This document shows positions 36,622 through 46,155 of a stretch of 62,500 nt of DNA, in pieces (position 1 is the stretch's first letter; the number at the start of each line of letters is the position of its first letter). Where the stretch lies: NCBI RefSeq assembly GCF_000768555.3, contig NZ_KN293980.1:21726-84225 (forward strand). The letters are read 5' to 3'. This DNA comes from Roseovarius mucosus DSM 17069. Lineage in GTDB: Bacteria > Pseudomonadota > Alphaproteobacteria > Rhodobacterales > Rhodobacteraceae. The notes under the pieces are model-generated. The model made no database searches. It was given only the letters and a program-made list of their open reading frames with translations, and was not told the DNA's origin. The position numbers were made by a program, and so were the translations under genes.

Positions 36622-38265
36622 TCAGACGTCGAGCCAGACCTTTTCATAGTGCATTTCGCGGAACTGATGCGCCTGCACACCTTTGACCTTGTCGGTGTGG
36701 TGCAGCGCCTGATTGCGCCAGAAAGGCTGAATCACGGCACCGCTGTCTTGCAGCATCGCTTGCAGCTTGGCCGAATATTCGCGGCGCTTGTCAGCGTCGA
36801 AAATGCCCAAGGCCTCATCCAGCAGCGCATCGAAATCGGGGTTTGTGTGGCCCGATTCGTTCCAGGCTTCGCCCGATTTATAGGCTAGTGCCAGCACTTG
36901 AACGCCCAGCGGGCGAGGACCCCAGTTGGTGGTCGAGAAAGGATACTTGGTCCAGTCATTCCAGAAGCTGGCCCCCGGAATAACCGTGCGTTTGACGTTG
37001 AACCCTGCCTGACGCAGCTGATCGCCGATGGCGTCAGTGGTGGTGGTCCGCCAGTCGCCATCAATCGAGATAATGTCGATCTCGGTATCTCCATGCCCTG
37101 CGGCGCGCGCCATTTCGATAGCCTTGGCCGGATCCGCCGTAATTGCCGGCAGTTCAGCATATTCCGGATGGAAGGGTGCCACATGATGATTTTCGGCCGG
37201 AATGCCCTCGCCATTGATTGAAATGGCCAGCAGCACGGCATTGTCGCAAGCCAGTTGGATGGCGTTGCGCAATTCCTTGCTGTCATAGGGTGCGGTATCG
37301 GCGCGCATGCGCGCGACGATGGTGTTGGCTGTGGGCTTGGATTGCTTCACCAGACCAAGCGCATCGTAGGATTCAATGAAATCGGCGGTGGATTCGTCGT
37401 TGATGTCGATTTCGTCGCCATCAAATGCCGCCACGATAGACGCGTTGTCCTCGCCAAAGTCGATAAAGCGGATCCCGTCGAGATAGACGTCGCCGCCCCA
37501 CCATTTGCCATCTTCGCGGCGCTTGTATTCCGCCGCCACGCCAATTTCGATCGACACAAGCTCGAACGGGCCGGTGCCGATGGGAGCCTTGGCCAAGTCG
37601 CCATCTTCACCAAAGCTGGGGTGGACGCAGAGTGCCGGATAGTCGGACATGCCCGCGATGATGGTGATATCGGGGCGCGGCAGGTTGAGGCGGACGGTAT
37701 AGTCATCGACCCGCTCAATCGCGCCCTCAATTGCCTTGTTGGTCTCGGGGTCAATCAAGGTCCCCATGCGCGAAGCCATGGAATTGCCTTCGGCGGCCTT
37801 GTCGCACCAACGGTTGAGGTTGTGGATGATGTCATCAGCGGTGAAGGCATCGCCATTGTTCCAAACGGCATTCTGACGAACCTTCAGCGTATAGGTCTTG
37901 GCGTCGTCGCTGACCTCCCAGCCTTCCAGCAGCATCGGCTGAAAGCTGAAATCAGAGGCCCAACGCACCATCGGTTCGCAGAATTGGCGGGCAAGGTTGC
38001 CCGGCTCGGTCCATGCATATTTGCGCGGATCGGTGATATCCATCACGCGGCTGGCCACGCGCAGCACGCCGCCTTTCTTGCCCTCATGCTCGTGCGCCTG
38101 TGCCGGAGCGGCGAGGCCCAGGAGGCCGTAAGCTGCCGTTGCCGAGGCACCAAAGGTCGAGGCAAGTGCCACGAATTCACGGCGGCTCATCTTGCCTGCG
38201 CGAGTGTCCTCGGCCATCTTGGCGACGATTGGGCGCACAGTCTCGTGCGATAGTTTGTTGGTCAT
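36622..38265 (-). CDS. Tat-exported family-5 ABC substrate-binding protein (peptide/opine type), orphan
   Basis: A 547-residue periplasmic protein. The N-terminal KMSRREFVALASTFGASATA carries a twin-arginine (RR) motif, so export is folded by Tat. The mature part matches family-5 binding proteins: DITDPRKYAWTEPGNLARQFCEPMVRW, LLEGWEVSDDAKTYTLKVRQNAVWNNGDAFTADDIIHNL and GTGPFELV. The ATG at 38265 has GGGAGAA upstream. Permease and ATPase genes do not follow; a terminator lies 21 bases downstream. It must therefore share a transporter coded elsewhere. Ligand unknown. Confidence 0.88.
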   Translation of the reverse strand: MTNKLSHETVRPIVAKMAEDTRAGKMSRREFVALASTFGASATAAYGLLGLAAPAQAHEHEGKKGGVLRVASRVMDITDPRKYAWTEPGNLARQFCEPMVRWASDFSFQPMLLEGWEVSDDAKTYTLKVRQNAVWNNGDAFTADDIIHNLNRWCDKAAEGNSMASRMGTLIDPETNKAIEGAIERVDDYTVRLNLPRPDITIIAGMSDYPALCVHPSFGEDGDLAKAPIGTGPFELVSIEIGVAAEYKRREDGKWWGGDVYLDGIRFIDFGEDNASIVAAFDGDEIDINDESTADFIESYDALGLVKQSKPTANTIVARMRADTAPYDSKELRNAIQLACDNAVLLAISINGEGIPAENHHVAPFHPEYAELPAITADPAKAIEMARAAGHGDTEIDIISIDGDWRTTTTDAIGDQLRQAGFNVKRTVIPGASFWNDWTKYPFSTTNWGPRPLGVQVLALAYKSGEAWNESGHTNPDFDALLDEALGIFDADKRREYSAKLQAMLQDSGAVIQPFWRNQALHHTDKVKGVQAHQFREMHYEKVWLDV

Positions 38266-38528
38266 TATCTTCTCCCTGTTGATCTTTATGTTGAGCGGCT
38301 GTCGTTTTTTGGACAGTCTTGTCGCTAGTGTTAGCAGGGCCTGCGCTCTGCACCAGTGTTTTCTGATTGATCCGGTTTCAATTGATTTGGGCAACCTCAC
38401 CAGTCTGACACGGGGCAAAGACTACCTTGATTCGATCCCATAGATCGCCTGTTTGCGACAAAAGCCCGCCAAATTGGCTTGAGGCTGGCGCGGGCCGGGG
38501 CTAGATCAGCGCCAAAGGAGCCCCGCGC

Positions 38529-39632
38529 ATGAGCCTCAACACGTTTGGACATCTGTTTCGTTTTACCACCTGGGGCGAAAGCCATGGGCCCGCGCTTGGG
38601 GCAACGGTGGATGGCTGTCCGCCGGGGGTGGCGCTGGACGAGGGGATGTTGCAGCACTGGCTGGACAAGCGCCGTCCGGGGCAGAACAAGAACATGACCC
38701 AACGCAACGAGCCGGACGCGGTGCGCATCCTGTCGGGCGTCTATGAGGGGCAGAGTACGGGCACGCCGATCCAGTTGATGATCGAGAACACCGATCAACG
38801 CTCGCGCGATTATGGCGAGATTGCCAAGACATTCCGCCCCGGACACGCCGATATTACCTATCACCTCAAATATGGCCTGCGTGATCCGCGCGGTGGTGGT
38901 CGGTCTTCGGCGCGCGAGACGGCGGCGCGGGTGGCGGCAGGCGGTGTGGCACGCGCGGCCTTGGCAGCATTGGTGCCGGGGGTCGAGATCAAAGGCTATA
39001 TGGTCGCCATGGGCGAGATGGAATTGGACCGCGCGCGGTTCGACTGGGCTGCGATTGACGGCAATGATTTCTGGCTGCCCGATGCGGCAGCGGCTCCCGC
39101 ATGGGAAGACTATCTGCAAACGCTGCGGAAGAAACACGATTCGGTCGGCGCGGTGATAGAAGTGGTGGCACGCGGAGTGCCCGCTGGTCTTGGTGCGCCG
39201 ATCTACGGCAAGCTCGATACGGATCTGGCCGGCGCGATGATGTCGATCAACGCTGTCAAAGGCGTCGAGATTGGCGAAGGCATGGCCGCCGCGCGCCTCA
39301 CCGGGAGCGCCAATGCCGATGAGATTTTCACGGGTGAAAACGGCCCGGAATTCGCCTCGAACCACGCGGGCGGTATCCTTGGCGGGATTTCCACGGGCCA
39401 AGAGATCGTTGTGCGGTTCGCGGTCAAGCCAACGTCTTCGATCCTGACCCCGCGCCAGTCGATCACTGTGGATGGAAACCCTATCGAGGTCGTGACCAAA
39501 GGGCGACATGACCCCTGCGTCGGTATCCGCGCGGTGCCGGTGGGCGAGGCGATGATGGCCTGCGTGATCCTAGACCATCTGCTGTTGCACCGTGGTCAAG
39601 TCGGTGACGGGCCGCGCGGAAGGATCGGCTGA
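38529..39632 (+). CDS. aroC: Chorismate synthase
   Basis: A 367-residue FMN enzyme, last step of the shikimate pathway (EPSP to chorismate). Signatures visible are [18 protein letters not shown] at residues 17-34, [38 protein letters not shown] (about 102-139), [20 protein letters not shown] and [19 protein letters not shown] near the end. AAAGGAG lies 8 bases before the ATG. It is divergent from the binding-protein gene; the 263-base space 38266-38528 holds both promoters, and I see no operator in it. Confidence 0.98.
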   Translation: MSLNTFGHLFRFTTWGESHGPALGATVDGCPPGVALDEGMLQHWLDKRRPGQNKNMTQRNEPDAVRILSGVYEGQSTGTPIQLMIENTDQRSRDYGEIAKTFRPGHADITYHLKYGLRDPRGGGRSSARETAARVAAGGVARAALAALVPGVEIKGYMVAMGEMELDRARFDWAAIDGNDFWLPDAAAAPAWEDYLQTLRKKHDSVGAVIEVVARGVPAGLGAPIYGKLDTDLAGAMMSINAVKGVEIGEGMAAARLTGSANADEIFTGENGPEFASNHAGGILGGISTGQEIVVRFAVKPTSSILTPRQSITVDGNPIEVVTKGRHDPCVGIRAVPVGEAMMACVILDHLLLHRGQVGDGPRGRIG

Positions 39633-39681
39633 GACCGTTTTCTTGAAAAGAAAACGGTCCGGAATCTTTCGAAAATTCCGG
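39633..39681. terminator. Double palindrome between aroC and the EamA gene
   Basis: A 12-bp perfect stem GACCGTTTTCTT / AAGAAAACGGTC (39633-39644 with 39648-39659) is followed at once by a second inverted repeat CCGGAAT / ATTCCGG (39659-39665 with 39675-39681). It fills the 53 bases between two convergent genes and probably ends both transcripts. The pair resembles palindromes common in roseobacter genomes. Confidence 0.65.
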
Positions 39682-39685
39682 GCGC

Positions 39686-40555
39686 TCAGACCCGCCCTTG
39701 CCGGGACAGTTGCACCGCCAGAATCCCGCCCATGATCACCAAGACCCCGATCAGGTCGCCCAATCGCAGGGCTTCGTTCAAGAGCACAGCGGCGATCGCT
39801 ACGCCAAAGAACGGGTTGAGGAAATGAAAGGTGGCGGCGCGTGTTGCGCCAATGCGCTCGACGAGCAGGAACCAGACCAACGTGGCGGCGAGGCCGGGAA
39901 CGAGCGTGGTATAGAGAAACGCCACGACAAGCCGCGTGCTCCACTCGATTACGAGGGGTTCGGTGGCAAGGCCGATAGAGCCGGTCAGGACCGCGCCCAC
40001 CATCATCTGCAATCCCACGACCATCAGAAAATTGCCCCCCGATGCCGCACCGCGCACCGCCAGCGTGGCAAAGGCCAATGCAAAAACCGCGATCACGCAG
40101 AGACCCACGCCATAGAGGTCCATCCCCCCCTGAAGCCGTGCGCCCATGATGATCACCACGCCGCCTAGCCCGGCAAAGAGGCCGAAAATACCGATCTTGC
40201 CCAGCCTCTCGCCCAGAAAGGCCCAGCTAAAGAATCCAACGATCAGCGGCATGGTCGACGCGATAATAGCCGCGAGTGATGCCTCGATCGTCTGCATCGC
40301 CACAAAATTCAGCCCGAGATAGAGCGCGTTCTGGCAAATGCCGAAAACGATCGTCGCACGCCATTGCGCGCGTGTCAGCCTCCAGCTCTGGCCCAGCATC
40401 AGCGCGATGGCGATGCCGATCAGCCCCGAGATCAAAAACCGCAGGCCAAGCGCACTCAGCGGTGGCGCGGCAGAAACGATGATCCGCGCCGAGGTAAAGG
40501 CCGAGGACCACATGAGCGCAAAGCCCAGCCCCATGAGGATTGCCCGGATGTCCAT
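39686..40555 (-). CDS. EamA/DMT-family transporter
   Basis: A 289-residue membrane protein with ten hydrophobic segments in two repeats, the first starting MDIRAILMGLGFALMWSSAFTSARIIV. EamA signs include FGICQNALYLGLNFVAMQTIEASLAAIIASTMPLIVGFFSW and FHFLNPFFGVAIAAVLLNEAL. The ATG at 40555 was taken rather than an upstream in-frame one because the first 14 codons are polar and not conserved. Substrate unknown. It is unlike the other EamA gene at 27906 in sequence. Confidence 0.88.
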   Translation of the reverse strand: MDIRAILMGLGFALMWSSAFTSARIIVSAAPPLSALGLRFLISGLIGIAIALMLGQSWRLTRAQWRATIVFGICQNALYLGLNFVAMQTIEASLAAIIASTMPLIVGFFSWAFLGERLGKIGIFGLFAGLGGVVIIMGARLQGGMDLYGVGLCVIAVFALAFATLAVRGAASGGNFLMVVGLQMMVGAVLTGSIGLATEPLVIEWSTRLVVAFLYTTLVPGLAATLVWFLLVERIGATRAATFHFLNPFFGVAIAAVLLNEALRLGDLIGVLVIMGGILAVQLSRQGRV

Positions 40556-40638
40556 ATCTTGCCTGTCCCGTCTGATGCGCGCGTTTGGCGCGACCATTCA
40601 GGAATTGCAAGCGGGGTTCAAGGGGCGATGCGGGATGA

Positions 40639-41280
40639 TCACCGGATCGGATCAAAGAGCGCGTCGCGCATGGCGCAGTCGCGCACCACATCGACGCCGC
40701 AGGGCACCGGGGTCAGATCGCGCGAAAGACAAAGCCGCGCCTCTTGGATGCGTCCCTCGCGACAGGTGATGGTCAGCATGTCAGGCTCCAACCCCGGATT
40801 GGCCTTGAGAAACGCCTCTTCGACCACCTTGGCGGGCAGTTTCACTGGTTTGGTGAGCTTGCGAAATACCTCTGGCCGGGTGACACGGTCAAATGCCACG
40901 CGCGACAGCGCGAAATAGTCGGCGGCACTCAACCCCGAGCACGAGCCGTGTTTCTTCCATTGATACCAGGCAAGGCCCGCGCTTCCCATCACATCTTCCA
41001 TCGCGCGGGTTATGGCGCGGGTGGGGGGCGCATGTGCGCTTTGGCAATGTTCTGGCCAGCCACGATGATACTGCGGCCAAAGCCCATGCAGAACCCAGCC
41101 GGTATCGGCGGCATCGTAACATTGTGTCGCGTCCCGCGCATCGCCCTCAAGCGCGCACCAGGTCGGCGACCAACTGAGGCTAAGTACATAGTAATCGAAG
41201 ACGCCCGACCGGTGGGATTGCGCGGCAGCGGACAAGGGCAGCAAGAAAAGGCAAAGAAACAAGGCAACGGACACACGCAT
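40639..41280 (-). CDS. Ribonuclease T2 family protein, exported
   Basis: A 213-residue periplasmic or secreted RNase. The signal peptide is MRVSVALFLCLFLLPLSAAAQ. Both catalytic boxes of the T2 family are present: CAS-1 VLHGLWPQYHRGWPEHC and CAS-2 WYQWKKHGSCSGL, with their catalytic histidines and lysine. Further cysteines allow the usual disulfides. Another ATG at 41295 gives five more residues (MKDLR); neither has a clear ribosome site. It would break down RNA to nucleoside 3'-phosphates outside the cytoplasm, probably for scavenging. Confidence 0.88.
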   Translation of the reverse strand: MRVSVALFLCLFLLPLSAAAQSHRSGVFDYYVLSLSWSPTWCALEGDARDATQCYDAADTGWVLHGLWPQYHRGWPEHCQSAHAPPTRAITRAMEDVMGSAGLAWYQWKKHGSCSGLSAADYFALSRVAFDRVTRPEVFRKLTKPVKLPAKVVEEAFLKANPGLEPDMLTITCREGRIQEARLCLSRDLTPVPCGVDVVRDCAMRDALFDPIR

Positions 41281-41411
41281 TCTTAGGTCTTTCATTTTAT
41301 CGGCAAGGCCAGTATAAGGCCGCCAAGTTCCCCTACAATGGAAACCCGTTCCGGCCCGCCGGAACCGCCTTTCAGGCGCCGGGGAAGTTTTGGGTAAAGG
41401 AGACCTGAGAA

Positions 41412-42179
41412 ATGTCAAAGCCGATCATGGCCAAGGCCACAGCTGTCTGGCTGGTGGACAACACGACGATCAGTTTCAAGCAGATTGCAGATTTCTGCGG
41501 CATGCACGAATTGGAAGTGCAGGGGATCGCCGATGGCGATGTGGCCGCAGGTGTTAAAGGCTTTGATCCGATTGCCAACAATCAGTTGACGCAGGACGAG
41601 ATCGACCGCGCCCAAGCAAGCCCGCTACACAAGCTCAAGCTCAAGTTCAATGCCGCTGCCCAAGGCGAAGAGACCCGGCGCGGCCCGCGGTACACTCCGC
41701 TGTCGAAACGGCAGGATCGCCCCGCGTCGATCTTGTGGCTCGTCAAGTTCCATCCCGAACTGGCCGACAGCCAGATTGCGCGCCTTGTGGGCACGACGAA
41801 GCCGACCATTCAGGCGATTCGCGAGCGCACACATTGGAACATCGGCAGCATCCAACCGATCGACCCCGTGGCGCTCGGCCTGTGCAAACAGTCCGAGCTG
41901 GATGCCGCTGTGCAAAAGGCCGCGGCGAAAAAGGCCAAGGAGGGGGCGGCGCTGACCGATGACGAGCGTCGCAAGCTCTTGAGCACCGAGCAGAGCCTCG
42001 AGGCTGATCTCGAGCCGCGCATGCCGACGGCAATGGAAGGGTTGGAGAATTTCACTCTCGGACAGGATTACCACCCGGAAGTGCGTGAAAAGAAATACGA
42101 CGCAGACAGCTTCTTTAACCTGCCGGCCTCGGATGATGACGACGATGAGGAAGAGGACAGTGGCCGCCGTCGCCGTTGA
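41412..42179 (+). CDS. trcR: TrcR, DUF1013 cell-cycle regulator
   Basis: A 255-residue protein conserved in alphaproteobacteria (DUF1013). The N-terminal SKPIMAKATAVWLVDNTTISFKQIADFCGMHELEVQGIADG and the middle TPLSKRQDRPASILWLVKFHPELADSQIARLVGTTKPTIQAIRERTHWN look like two helix-turn-helix units. The tail is acidic then basic (DDDDDEEEDSGRRRR). AAAGGAG at 41397 serves the ATG. TrcR is reported to associate with RNA polymerase and the cell cycle in Sinorhizobium/Rhodobacter relatives. A terminator follows at 42204. Confidence 0.92.
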   Translation: MSKPIMAKATAVWLVDNTTISFKQIADFCGMHELEVQGIADGDVAAGVKGFDPIANNQLTQDEIDRAQASPLHKLKLKFNAAAQGEETRRGPRYTPLSKRQDRPASILWLVKFHPELADSQIARLVGTTKPTIQAIRERTHWNIGSIQPIDPVALGLCKQSELDAAVQKAAAKKAKEGAALTDDERRKLLSTEQSLEADLEPRMPTAMEGLENFTLGQDYHPEVREKKYDADSFFNLPASDDDDDEEEDSGRRRR

Positions 42180-42203
42180 GCCGGAAATTTTTGCAAATGT
42201 TCG

Positions 42204-42235
42204 AATGGCCCGTGAGGAAACTCCGGGCCATTTTC
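42204..42235 (+). terminator. Rho-independent terminator of trcR
   Basis: AATGGCCCG / CGGGCCATT (42204-42212 with 42224-42232) forms a perfect 9-bp stem with an 11-base loop, then a T-run ending at 42234. Confidence 0.88.
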
Positions 42236-42248
42236 ATGTGAACGGCGG

Positions 42249-42605
42249 TCAGGCTGCGGCTATCAAGCTGGCGGCAAGGCCGAGGACATAGCTGGTGGCC
42301 TCTGTCAGAATGTTCATGACCGAGGCGCGAAATTCGGGGAGGACGAGCGCCCCAAGAAAGCCGATATGCAGCACCGCAATGGCATTGAGCGAGGTGCGAA
42401 ACGGTTCCTTGCGGGTCTTGTGGCGAAAGATGCCTTGGCCGGTCTTGGCCCCCAGCGATCCGCCGATCAGGCAGAGTGTCAACAACGTGCTCTCGGGTAT
42501 GCGCCAGCGCCGCTCGATGGCGCATCGCTTGTCCCACCAGAACAGCGCCAGCGTGAGCAGGTTGAGGGCCAAAAGATAGAGCAGGATCAAGGTCAGTGGC
42601 GACAT
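42249..42605 (-). CDS. DUF1294 membrane protein
   Basis: A 118-residue membrane protein. Two hydrophobic segments flank the family signature FWWDKRCAIERRWRIPESTLLTLCLIGGSLGAKTGQGIFRHKTRKEPFR (about residues 22-70), which is typical of DUF1294. A third segment (VLGLAASLIAAA) ends the protein. No catalytic role is known. It follows recR on the same strand, with 51 bases between, and may be cotranscribed. Confidence 0.85.
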   Translation of the reverse strand: MSPLTLILLYLLALNLLTLALFWWDKRCAIERRWRIPESTLLTLCLIGGSLGAKTGQGIFRHKTRKEPFRTSLNAIAVLHIGFLGALVLPEFRASVMNILTEATSYVLGLAASLIAAA

Positions 42606-42656
42606 GGCTTTGAATATTGGTTCATCGACTTGGGAGCGCGTAAAGATCAGGGCGGG

Positions 42657-43250
42657 TCACAGACGCTTGCGGGCCGCGAGGGCCGCGCTGATCGTGCCGT
42701 CGTCGAGATAGTCCAACTCGCCGCCAATGGGAACACCTTGTGCGAGGGACGTAAGCGTGACTTTGCCGTCAAGCTGATCCGCGATGTAATGCGCGGTGGT
42801 CTGCCCTTCGATCGTGGCATTGAGGGCCAGAATCACCTCGGTGATTTCCTCTGCCTCGACCCGCGCCATCAGGGCCGGAATACGCAAAACCTCGGGGCCA
42901 ACCTGATCCAGCGCCGAGAGTGTACCGCCCAGCACATGATACCGCCCTTTGAAGGCCTGTCCACGTTCCATCGCCCAAAGATCGGCCACATCCTCAACCA
43001 CGCAGATCTGGCCATTTGCGCGTTTGGTATTGGTGCAGATGTCGCAAATCTCGGTGGTGCCGATATTGCCACAGGTGACACATTCCCGCGCTGTATCCGC
43101 GACGGTCTGCATCAATCGCGCCAGAGGCGAGAGCAACAATGCGCGCTTGCGGATCATGTGTAGAACTGCGCGCCGGGCCGACCGGGGGCCAAGCCCCGGA
43201 AGGCGGGCCATCATGTCTATGAGGGCGTCTATGTCGCGGGTGCTGCTCAA
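42657..43250 (-). CDS. recR: Recombination protein RecR
   Basis: A 197-residue RecFOR-pathway protein. A helix-hairpin-helix [15 protein letters not shown] sits at residues 17-31, a C4 zinc finger [16 protein letters not shown] near 57-72 and a Toprim domain ([17 protein letters not shown]; later [23 protein letters not shown]). The N-terminus [18 protein letters not shown] is conserved, so the start must be the TTG at 43250, with GGAG 7 bases upstream; the first ATG (43214) would cut 12 conserved residues. It is the third gene of the dnaX-ebfC-recR group. Confidence 0.95.
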   Translation of the reverse strand: MSSTRDIDALIDMMARLPGLGPRSARRAVLHMIRKRALLLSPLARLMQTVADTARECVTCGNIGTTEICDICTNTKRANGQICVVEDVADLWAMERGQAFKGRYHVLGGTLSALDQVGPEVLRIPALMARVEAEEITEVILALNATIEGQTTAHYIADQLDGKVTLTSLAQGVPIGGELDYLDDGTISAALAARKRL

Positions 43251-43283
43251 TCTCTGGCTCCGCTCAGGGGACAGGCGTTGGTG

Positions 43284-43312
43284 TTTTTGAGTATTTAGGC
43301 CAAAAAGAAACA
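43284..43312 (+). repeat. Dispersed GAGTATTT-type repeat, copy 2
   Basis: TTTTTGAGTATTTAGGCC followed by AAAAAGAAACAG lies in the 67-base gap between recR and ebfC. It is related to copies at 28844-28868 and 53764-53790. Confidence 0.5.
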
Positions 43313-43317
43313 GCGTC

Positions 43318-43662
43318 TCAGAAAGGCAACTTCATGTCCTTGGGCAGGCCCATGCCTTCGGTGATCTTGCCCATTTCCTCTTGCGCGCGGGCCGATGCCT
43401 TGGCCTGTGCGTCCTTGATCGCGGCGAGGATCAGATCCTCGACGACCTCTTTGTCATCGGAGTTGAAGATAGAGGGGTCAATGTCGAGCGCCTTGAGCTC
43501 CCCCTTGGCGGAGCAGGTCGCCTTGACCAGACCGGCACCGGATTCACCCGTCACCATGATCGTGTGCATTTCTTCCTGCAACGCGGCCATCTTCTTTTGC
43601 ATTTCCTGCGCGGCCTTCATCATCTTGGCCATGTCGCCCATCTGGCCCAAACCTTTGAACAT
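43318..43662 (-). CDS. ebfC: YbaB/EbfC family nucleoid-associated protein
   Basis: A 114-residue protein. [35 protein letters not shown] is the usual helical N-terminus and [23 protein letters not shown] the central sheet. It binds DNA as a dimer in a nucleoid-associated fashion. The ATG at 43662 follows CAGGAG; an open upstream extension is not conserved. It is the middle gene between dnaX and recR, the standard bacterial arrangement. Confidence 0.96.
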   Translation of the reverse strand: MFKGLGQMGDMAKMMKAAQEMQKKMAALQEEMHTIMVTGESGAGLVKATCSAKGELKALDIDPSIFNSDDKEVVEDLILAAIKDAQAKASARAQEEMGKITEGMGLPKDMKLPF

Positions 43663-43766
43663 GCTGTGATCTCCTGTGGCTTTGGCCCTCGGGTCGGGCC
43701 ATGGAATGAGGATGCTGTCTTTAAACATATCTGCAGGGGAATGGCGACATGCAAGAGCGGCGCGGT

Positions 43767-45533
43767 TCAGTCCTCTTCAAACGGATCCCATTCATCCTCA
43801 ACCTCTGGCAGAGCCTCGGTCTCGGCGTGGGTTGCGATGTCTTGGACCGTTTTAACGCGAGCGATCTTGGCTCGTGGAAAGGCAGCAAATACCGCCTGCA
43901 CCAGCGGATGTTGCCGGGCCTCGGTCTCGGCTGCATCCTCGGCCGCGTGGCGCGCCTCGAGAATGGTGGGGGCGGTGGCCGAATTCACGAGAGTTACGGC
44001 CCAGCGATTTCCGGTCCAGCGTTGCAGTGCGCCGCCGAGACGCTGCGCCAGATCACCGGGGGCATCTGGCGTGGGGGTGAATTCGATCCGGCCTGGGCGG
44101 TAATTGGCAAGGCGGATAGAGCCCTCGACCTCAAGAAGGAGTTTCACGTCGCGATTGGCGCGAATGAGCTCCAGCACATGCTCGAAGGTGGGATAGCGCG
44201 CCAGCGCCTCTTCCGGGTCTTGGGCCAAAAGGGGCGAGGCGCCGCCTTGTGACACGGGGCCAGTCGGGCCGGAATGGGTAAGCGTGTAGCTTTGGCCTTG
44301 GGCATGGGGGGTTTGGTTCTGAGCAGTTTGAGGGCGTGCGCCCCCGCCACTGCCGGGTCCGGTGGGCGGCGCGTCTTGCAGGCGGCGCACGAGGTCCTCC
44401 GGTGTGGGCAGGTCGGCCACATGGGTCAGACGGATCACTGCCATTTCGGCAGCCATCATCGCATTGGGCGATTGCCCGACCTCATCCAGCGCCTTGAGCA
44501 GCATTTGCCACATCCGGGTGAGAACGCGCATCGGCAGCGATGCGGCCATGTCGAGCCCGCGTGCACGCTCGTCCGGGCCGATGGTGGGATCGTTGGCTGC
44601 GTCAGGGGTGATTTTTACAACGGAAACCCAATGGGTTATCTCGGCCAAGTCGCGCAGGACCGCCAGCGGATCGGCACCTTCGGCATATTGCGCGCTGAGT
44701 TCGGAGAGCGCGCCAGCCGCATCGCCCCGCAGGATCATGTCGAAGAGGTCGAGCACCCGACCACGGTCCGCGAGCCCGAGCATGGCGCGCACCTGATCCG
44801 CCGTGGTTTCGCCGGCGCCATGGGAAATCGCCTGATCCAGCAGAGAGGTCGCATCGCGGGCGGAGCCCTCTGCCGCGCGTGTGATAAGGGCCAGCGCGTC
44901 ATCGGTGATTTGCGCACTTTCCCGGTCGGCGATGCGGCGCAGCAGCGCGATCATCACCTCGGGCTCGATCCGGCGCAGGTCAAAGCGTTGGCAGCGCGAC
45001 AGCACCGTCACCGGCACCTTGCGGATTTCGGTGGTGGCGAAAATGAACTTTACATGCGCGGGCGGCTCTTCCAGCGTCTTGAGCAAGGCGTTGAAGGCAT
45101 TGACTGAGAGCATGTGCACTTCGTCGATGATATAGATCTTGTAACGCGCTGATGCCGCGCGATAATTCACGCTTTCGATGATCTCGCGGATGTCGCCCAC
45201 GCCGGTGCGGGAGGCCGCGTCCATCTCCATCACATCGACATGTCGGCCCTCCATGATGGCGCGACAATGTTCGCACTGGCCGCAAGGCTCGGTCGTGGGG
45301 CCACCCTGCCCATCGGGGCCGATACAGTTCATGCCCTTGGCGATGATGCGGGCCGTCGTGGTTTTGCCGGTGCCACGAATCCCAGTCATTATAAAGGCTT
45401 GCGCGATGCGGTCGGCCTGAAATGCGTTCTTGAGGGTGCGCACCATCGCGTCTTGTCCGACCAGATCGGCAAAGGTTTCGGGCCGGTATTTCCGCGCGAG
45501 AACCTGATAGCCGGGGGTTGGGGTGTCGGACAT
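43767..45533 (-). CDS. dnaX: DNA polymerase III subunit gamma/tau
   Basis: A 588-residue clamp-loader ATPase. YQVLARKYRPETFADLVGQ starts the protein; Walker A is GIRGTGKTTTARI (about 51-63), a zinc module has C84, C87 and C93-type cysteines (CGQCEHC), the Walker B/DEVH box is IYIIDEVHMLSVNAFNALLKTLEEPP and the sensor-1 region SRCQRFDLRRI. Domain III and a Gln/Pro-rich linker (TGPGSGGGARPQTAQNQTPHAQ) lead to the tau C-terminus, which ends in acidic VEDEWDPFEED. I see no A-rich slippery site of the E. coli type, so gamma may not be made by frameshift here. Confidence 0.97.
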   Translation of the reverse strand: MSDTPTPGYQVLARKYRPETFADLVGQDAMVRTLKNAFQADRIAQAFIMTGIRGTGKTTTARIIAKGMNCIGPDGQGGPTTEPCGQCEHCRAIMEGRHVDVMEMDAASRTGVGDIREIIESVNYRAASARYKIYIIDEVHMLSVNAFNALLKTLEEPPAHVKFIFATTEIRKVPVTVLSRCQRFDLRRIEPEVMIALLRRIADRESAQITDDALALITRAAEGSARDATSLLDQAISHGAGETTADQVRAMLGLADRGRVLDLFDMILRGDAAGALSELSAQYAEGADPLAVLRDLAEITHWVSVVKITPDAANDPTIGPDERARGLDMAASLPMRVLTRMWQMLLKALDEVGQSPNAMMAAEMAVIRLTHVADLPTPEDLVRRLQDAPPTGPGSGGGARPQTAQNQTPHAQGQSYTLTHSGPTGPVSQGGASPLLAQDPEEALARYPTFEHVLELIRANRDVKLLLEVEGSIRLANYRPGRIEFTPTPDAPGDLAQRLGGALQRWTGNRWAVTLVNSATAPTILEARHAAEDAAETEARQHPLVQAVFAAFPRAKIARVKTVQDIATHAETEALPEVEDEWDPFEED

Positions 45534-45666
45534 TGGGTGCCTTTGCGGGATTCGGATACGCCCGTAACGTAAGGCGGGGGGGCGGAGGCGTCCACCTTGC
45601 TTTTTGCGAGCGATATGACAAAGCTGAAGGCAGGCAGAGGAAAATTGCGATCAAGGTGTTGGCTGC

Positions 45667-46155
45667 GTGAGTGATTTCATCATCTACGCCCTGCGGGTTG
45701 GCGGGGGCACTCTGGCGCTGGCGCCCTTGCCGGGGGCGGCGGGGAACTATGCCGCCGACCTCGCGCATATCCGTGACTGGAAGCCAGCCATGGTGGTATC
45801 CCTGACCACGCCCGCCGAGATGTTGAGTGCGGGGGCCGAGACCCTAGGCAATGACGTGCAGGAGGCGGGGACCCGATGGGTGGCATTTCCAATCCCGGAT
45901 TTCGGCGTGCCGGACCCCAGTCAGATCGAGGCGTGGAGTAAGACCAGTCACGATATTTCCCGCGCTCTGGCCGGGGGCGGGCGGGTTCTGGTGCACTGCC
46001 GGGGGGGCTGCGGACGGTCGGGAATGGTGGCGCTGCGCTTGATGATTGCGCAGGGTGAGGAGCCTGAGGCGGCGCTGGAGCGATTGCGCCATATCCGGCC
46101 CTGCGCGGTGGAAACCGAGGCGCAATTGCGCTGGGCGCGGCGTGGGGCGGGCTGA
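45667..46155 (+). CDS. Dual-specificity/tyrosine-type phosphatase-like protein
   Basis: A 162-residue cytoplasmic protein that starts at a GTG (45667). The active-site loop VLVHCRGGCGRSGMVALRLM contains the CX5R signature (C-RGGCG-R) of tyrosine/dual-specificity phosphatases. PIPDFGVPDPSQIEAW upstream supplies the general-acid Asp. The family is close to cyclin-dependent-kinase-inhibitor-3-like phosphatases of proteobacteria. The ribosome site is weak. The gene is divergent from dnaX. Substrate unknown. Confidence 0.85.
   Translation: MSDFIIYALRVGGGTLALAPLPGAAGNYAADLAHIRDWKPAMVVSLTTPAEMLSAGAETLGNDVQEAGTRWVAFPIPDFGVPDPSQIEAWSKTSHDISRALAGGGRVLVHCRGGCGRSGMVALRLMIAQGEEPEAALERLRHIRPCAVETEAQLRWARRGAG

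Noticed and set aside
43767..45533. Programmed frameshift in dnaX giving a short gamma subunit
   Set aside because: No A-AAA-AAG-like slippery run was seen; the gene reads as one frame to a tau-type end.
45534..45666. Possible 4.5S/SRP RNA beside dnaX
   Set aside because: The conserved GGAAGGAAGCAGCC-type core was not found in this gap.
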